A stretch of 20,155 nt of DNA from a virus. Below the pieces are notes generated by a model. That model searched no databases. It had not been told where the DNA came from and worked only from the letters and a program-made list of their open reading frames with translations. The stretch covers positions 1-20,155 of IMG/VR virus record IMGVR_UViG_3300030001_000064; one strand, given 5' to 3'. Of the stretch, positions 18,140 through 20,155 are shown piece by piece. The position numbers and the translations under genes are program-made. Position 1 is the stretch's first letter. Every line of letters starts with the position of its first letter.

Positions 18140-18487
18140 ATGAAGTCAAGTACAAGAACAGTTTTAGTCGATTCATTGTTGAATGTAACTTCTTACTCAT
18201 CCGGGCCTTTGGATGTGGGTGATTTAGAGTTTTTACTGATTAGCGCCGTAGAACCTCCCGGTGGGAGTGGTAACACGCTCACGGTAAGTTATGTTGATGC
18301 AAACAATAATCTCATACACATCGCAACACTAATACTAGGGTCAGGGAGTACGGGGTTGCTTTGCATCGGTAACGGCTCTACTTATGAACTAGGAGGGACA
18401 AATGGCGGTATCCCTTACTTTGGAGATCAGATACAAATAGACATTAGTGGTACTGTCACCACTCAAATATCTGTGAAAGGGAAGTAA
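18140..18487 (+). CDS. probable small capsid/decoration protein
   Basis: This 115-residue beta-rich protein follows the coat gene, with AGAGGC upstream of ATG 18140. Its strands (FLLISAVEP; TLTVSYVD; IQIDISGTVTTQISVKGK) and lack of Cys pairs suit a small surface beta-barrel. Proteins in this position are often capsid decoration or stabilising proteins. I recognise no named family. Confidence 0.55.
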   Translation: MKSSTRTVLVDSLLNVTSYSSGPLDVGDLEFLLISAVEPPGGSGNTLTVSYVDANNNLIHIATLILGSGSTGLLCIGNGSTYELGGTNGGIPYFGDQIQIDISGTVTTQISVKGK

Positions 18488-18490
18488 CAG

Positions 18491-18952
18491 ATGGCACGAA
18501 CAGCTTTGACTCCTAAAACCTTAACTGGTAACGGGTCTATCGTAAATATGACCAATGCGGGTACGAACATGACCGCAACTGACGACACCAACGGCATGAG
18601 TATTGCCATTCCTACCACTAGTTTTCCTAGTGGTGCAGGGGTTGACCGTCTCATCCTTCTTATCCTCAATACCAACGGCACAGGCCGTACCGTTACGGTA
18701 CGTGCAGCATCACCTGACGGGGGTATTGCAAAGACTGGCGCGGGTACAGTTGGCACGGGTGCGTTTACCTATCCTTCCTATCTAGGCGGTAAGGGTGATC
18801 TCACTACGGCGGCTATGACACTGACTACCGGGATCGGTATTGTGGGGCCGTTTGAGGTTGCCAGATTTATGCAACCTGACGGGACAATTAGCATCGACTT
18901 CTCAGGTGCAACCGGCTTTATCGCCGCGCTCTTACTCCCTAAAAGCTTCTAG
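18491..18952 (+). CDS. probable capsid decoration or head-fibre protein
   Basis: This 153-residue protein is Thr/Gly-rich and beta-rich: MARTALTPKTL, then a DDTNGMSIAIPTT strand and DRLILLILNTNGTGRTVTVR. It ends with a VARFMQPDGTISIDFSGATGFIAALLLPKS segment. That pattern is common in small phage proteins encoded directly downstream of coat proteins and likely decorating the head. It begins three bases after the previous stop. The assignment is by context and fold character, not by a specific motif. Confidence 0.6.
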   Translation: MARTALTPKTLTGNGSIVNMTNAGTNMTATDDTNGMSIAIPTTSFPSGAGVDRLILLILNTNGTGRTVTVRAASPDGGIAKTGAGTVGTGAFTYPSYLGGKGDLTTAAMTLTTGIGIVGPFEVARFMQPDGTISIDFSGATGFIAALLLPKSF

Positions 18953-18972
18953 CGTAAAGGGGGATGTAAATA

Positions 18973-19230
18973 ATGGCATGGTTTAGAAATGGGGGAGGGC
19001 GTGAGATCATCATGAATGATGAGGCACATTTCCCTCGCCTGATAGCCGATGGATGGATACGGATAGAAGATCCGACGATAACGCGAGAGGAGGTGACTGA
19101 TGAGCACGACACTACGAACGACGATGGGCGACTTGATAACGGAAGTGAGAAGTCTGATAGCCGACGAAGTATCGACGTGCCAACAGTTCACCGACGTACA
19201 GATTCAAAACGAACTGGACACAAGAGTTAA
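18973..19230 (+). CDS. small head-region protein overlapping connector gene
   Basis: The frame encodes 85 residues from ATG 18973, preceded by GGGGG. The first 45 residues (MAWFRNGGGREIIM, HFPRLIADGWIRIED) look like the short proteins often found before head-tail connector genes. The remaining part overlaps the connector gene by 131 bases and is a hydrophilic Asp/Ser/Arg-rich chain that may be a by-product of the overlap. I see no earlier stop. Confidence 0.5.
   Translation: MAWFRNGGGREIIMNDEAHFPRLIADGWIRIEDPTITREEVTDEHDTTNDDGRLDNGSEKSDSRRSIDVPTVHRRTDSKRTGHKS
19088..19096 (+). promoter_or_regulatory. strong ribosome binding site before connector gene
   Basis: GGAGGTGA within the AGAGGAGGTGA run lies three bases before ATG 19100. 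It supports this start even though it lies well inside the preceding frame. Confidence 0.75.
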
Positions 19231-19765
19231 CTTCATTCGCTACGAGGGACTAGCTATAGCCCCCTCTATCGTCAATCTACCGTCTACCAATAATCAACCA
19301 AGCACGATCTTTGCTGATTATTTCAGCAAGTATATGTGGTGGGAGCAAGATGTGATCTTGCAAGGTCAGGGCACAAATAACGCCGCATGGGTAGTGATCA
19401 CACCGACATTTAGTGACTATATCAACGGGCACTGGATGTTCGAGAATACGCCCTTTGTCAATGGCACTGTACCGGGTCAATTGCCACCGGTATTTTGTAC
19501 GGGCAAGGTCTACGATCTCTACTATGCGGCTGGTCGCTTATTGATGAAATGGGGGGCCGCGCTCACTGATCGTTATGACGCAACCGTTGACGGGCAAGTC
19601 TTGAACCGCTCCCAGATCAGACGTGCCAAGATAGCACAGGCGCATGAGTACTTCAGAATGGCAAAGCCGAAAGTGGTCAAACAATACAGACACGATGTTA
19701 TGTCGCCAATCAGCACACGCCGGGCGCGGTTGCTTGATAGTGACGACGTGGTAAAGGGGGCATAG
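19100..19765 (+). CDS. head-tail connector (adaptor) protein
   Basis: This 221-residue protein starts LRTTMGDLITEVRSLIADEVSTCQQFTDVQIQNELDTRV. This is the helical opening common to gp15/gp6-type head-tail adaptors that dock on the portal. The rest is a mixed sheet region and a C-terminal helical segment (IRRAKIAQAHEYFRMAKPKVVKQYR). It follows the coat and decoration genes as expected. The start is supported by a consensus ribosome binding site. The chain is longer than the smallest adaptors (about 100 residues), so it may carry an additional domain. Confidence 0.65.
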   Translation: MSTTLRTTMGDLITEVRSLIADEVSTCQQFTDVQIQNELDTRVNFIRYEGLAIAPSIVNLPSTNNQPSTIFADYFSKYMWWEQDVILQGQGTNNAAWVVITPTFSDYINGHWMFENTPFVNGTVPGQLPPVFCTGKVYDLYYAAGRLLMKWGAALTDRYDATVDGQVLNRSQIRRAKIAQAHEYFRMAKPKVVKQYRHDVMSPISTRRARLLDSDDVVKGA

Positions 19766-19766
19766 C

Positions 19767-20155
19767 ATGACAAGATCGTATGGTGTGGTGCTCTCCTGCA
19801 AGGAAATTGACCAACTACGCGCCGATAATGCTGCCGTCTCGCTTTCTCTACCTTGCACCATCAAACGGAAGTCAACGGTGAAGGATGCATGGGGAACTGA
19901 TAAGAAACTGGCTTTTGACACGGTTGCAACAACGCTTTGCGGAACGAAGCCACCACGCGCCGGTATCCTGGCATCATACGCCTATATGATAGGCTCTCAG
20001 GCAACATGGCAAGAGCTTAATTTCAAATACGGCACAGATGTACGCATTCTCGATCATATCCTTATTGGAAGCGATGAGCTTATTGTTCAGGCTATTCTCT
20101 CACAACAGTCATACAACACCCTCATGACGGTGTTAGCAAGCGAGATACAACCATG
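19767..20155 (+). CDS. partial head-closure/stopper-like protein
   Basis: A frame opens at ATG 19767, one base after the previous TAG, and runs open to the end of the window (129 codons). The middle reads TIKRKSTVKDAWGTDKKLAFDTVATTLCG, the usual opening of head-closure or stopper proteins (gp16-like): a short first strand, then a D-x-G-x-x-x-x loop. The sequence ends at CCATG, so the stop may lie immediately beyond, possibly as an ATGA overlap. The product is partial or just complete; the assignment is by pattern and position. Confidence 0.6.
   Translation, partial: MTRSYGVVLSCKEIDQLRADNAAVSLSLPCTIKRKSTVKDAWGTDKKLAFDTVATTLCGTKPPRAGILASYAYMIGSQATWQELNFKYGTDVRILDHILIGSDELIVQAILSQQSYNTLMTVLASEIQP

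Noticed and set aside
18614-18634. 8-bp hairpin ACCACTAG/CTAGTGGT inside the decoration-like gene
   Set aside because: Lies within coding sequence, has no T-tract, and fits Thr/Ser/Gly codon usage; likely incidental.
1-20155. Search for tRNA genes, insertion sequences, attachment sites and integrase
   Set aside because: No cloverleaf-like sequence, transposase, terminal repeat pair or integrase was recognised by reading; absence cannot be proven without running dedicated searches.

Overview
The window is part of the genome of a tailed double-stranded DNA phage or prophage (Caudoviricetes type). Genes are packed on the + strand with stop/start overlaps and strong GGAGG-type ribosome binding sites. 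Recognisable terminase, portal, scaffold, P22-like coat and head-tail connector proteins occur in packaging/head order. No integrase, tRNA or host gene is visible, so lifestyle and host cannot be decided. Base composition is near balanced.

Layout. Positions 1-1641 hold a chain of overlapping small genes of unknown function. The DNA there is saturated with a heptamer (TGAAYAG and its complement) read in several frames. A strong intrinsic terminator (1655-1696) closes this block. Positions 1709-3577 hold small genes including a probable small terminase subunit. Positions 3581-5935 encode the large terminase subunit, whose Walker A motif is interrupted by an intein. Positions 5926-7505 hold seven small genes, including two related zinc-ribbon-like proteins and one translationally coupled 26-residue ORF. 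The portal follows (7518-9059). Next comes a 7-kb surface/fibre-like block (9060-16116) with a 1636-residue repeat protein, a LamG-like lectin protein and a BppU-like protein. Positions 16240-20155 hold a small basic protein, scaffold, coat, two probable decoration proteins and head-tail connectors, the last running off the end.

The outstanding feature is inside the terminase intein. The intein (341 residues, 3680-4702) has normal splicing motifs at both ends, but its middle is not a fused homing endonuclease. A separate gene runs there on the opposite strand (3870-4565, 231 residues) and encodes two helix-turn-helix-like segments and an HNH nuclease domain. It has its own GGAGG ribosome binding site and a near-consensus sigma-70-type promoter (TTGATA-18-TATAAT), both embedded in the coding sequence of the intein C-terminal part. 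The sense frame stays open through the whole antisense gene, so the host protein can still be translated and spliced. This looks like a nested, antisense-encoded homing endonuclease that uses an intein as its shelter while being expressed independently of the late operon. The HNH assignment and intein motifs are read from the sequence; homing activity and promoter use are inferred.

Second in interest are the heptamer cluster in the left region and the large fibre-like protein. The repeated peptides of that protein are identical while their codons differ in every copy.
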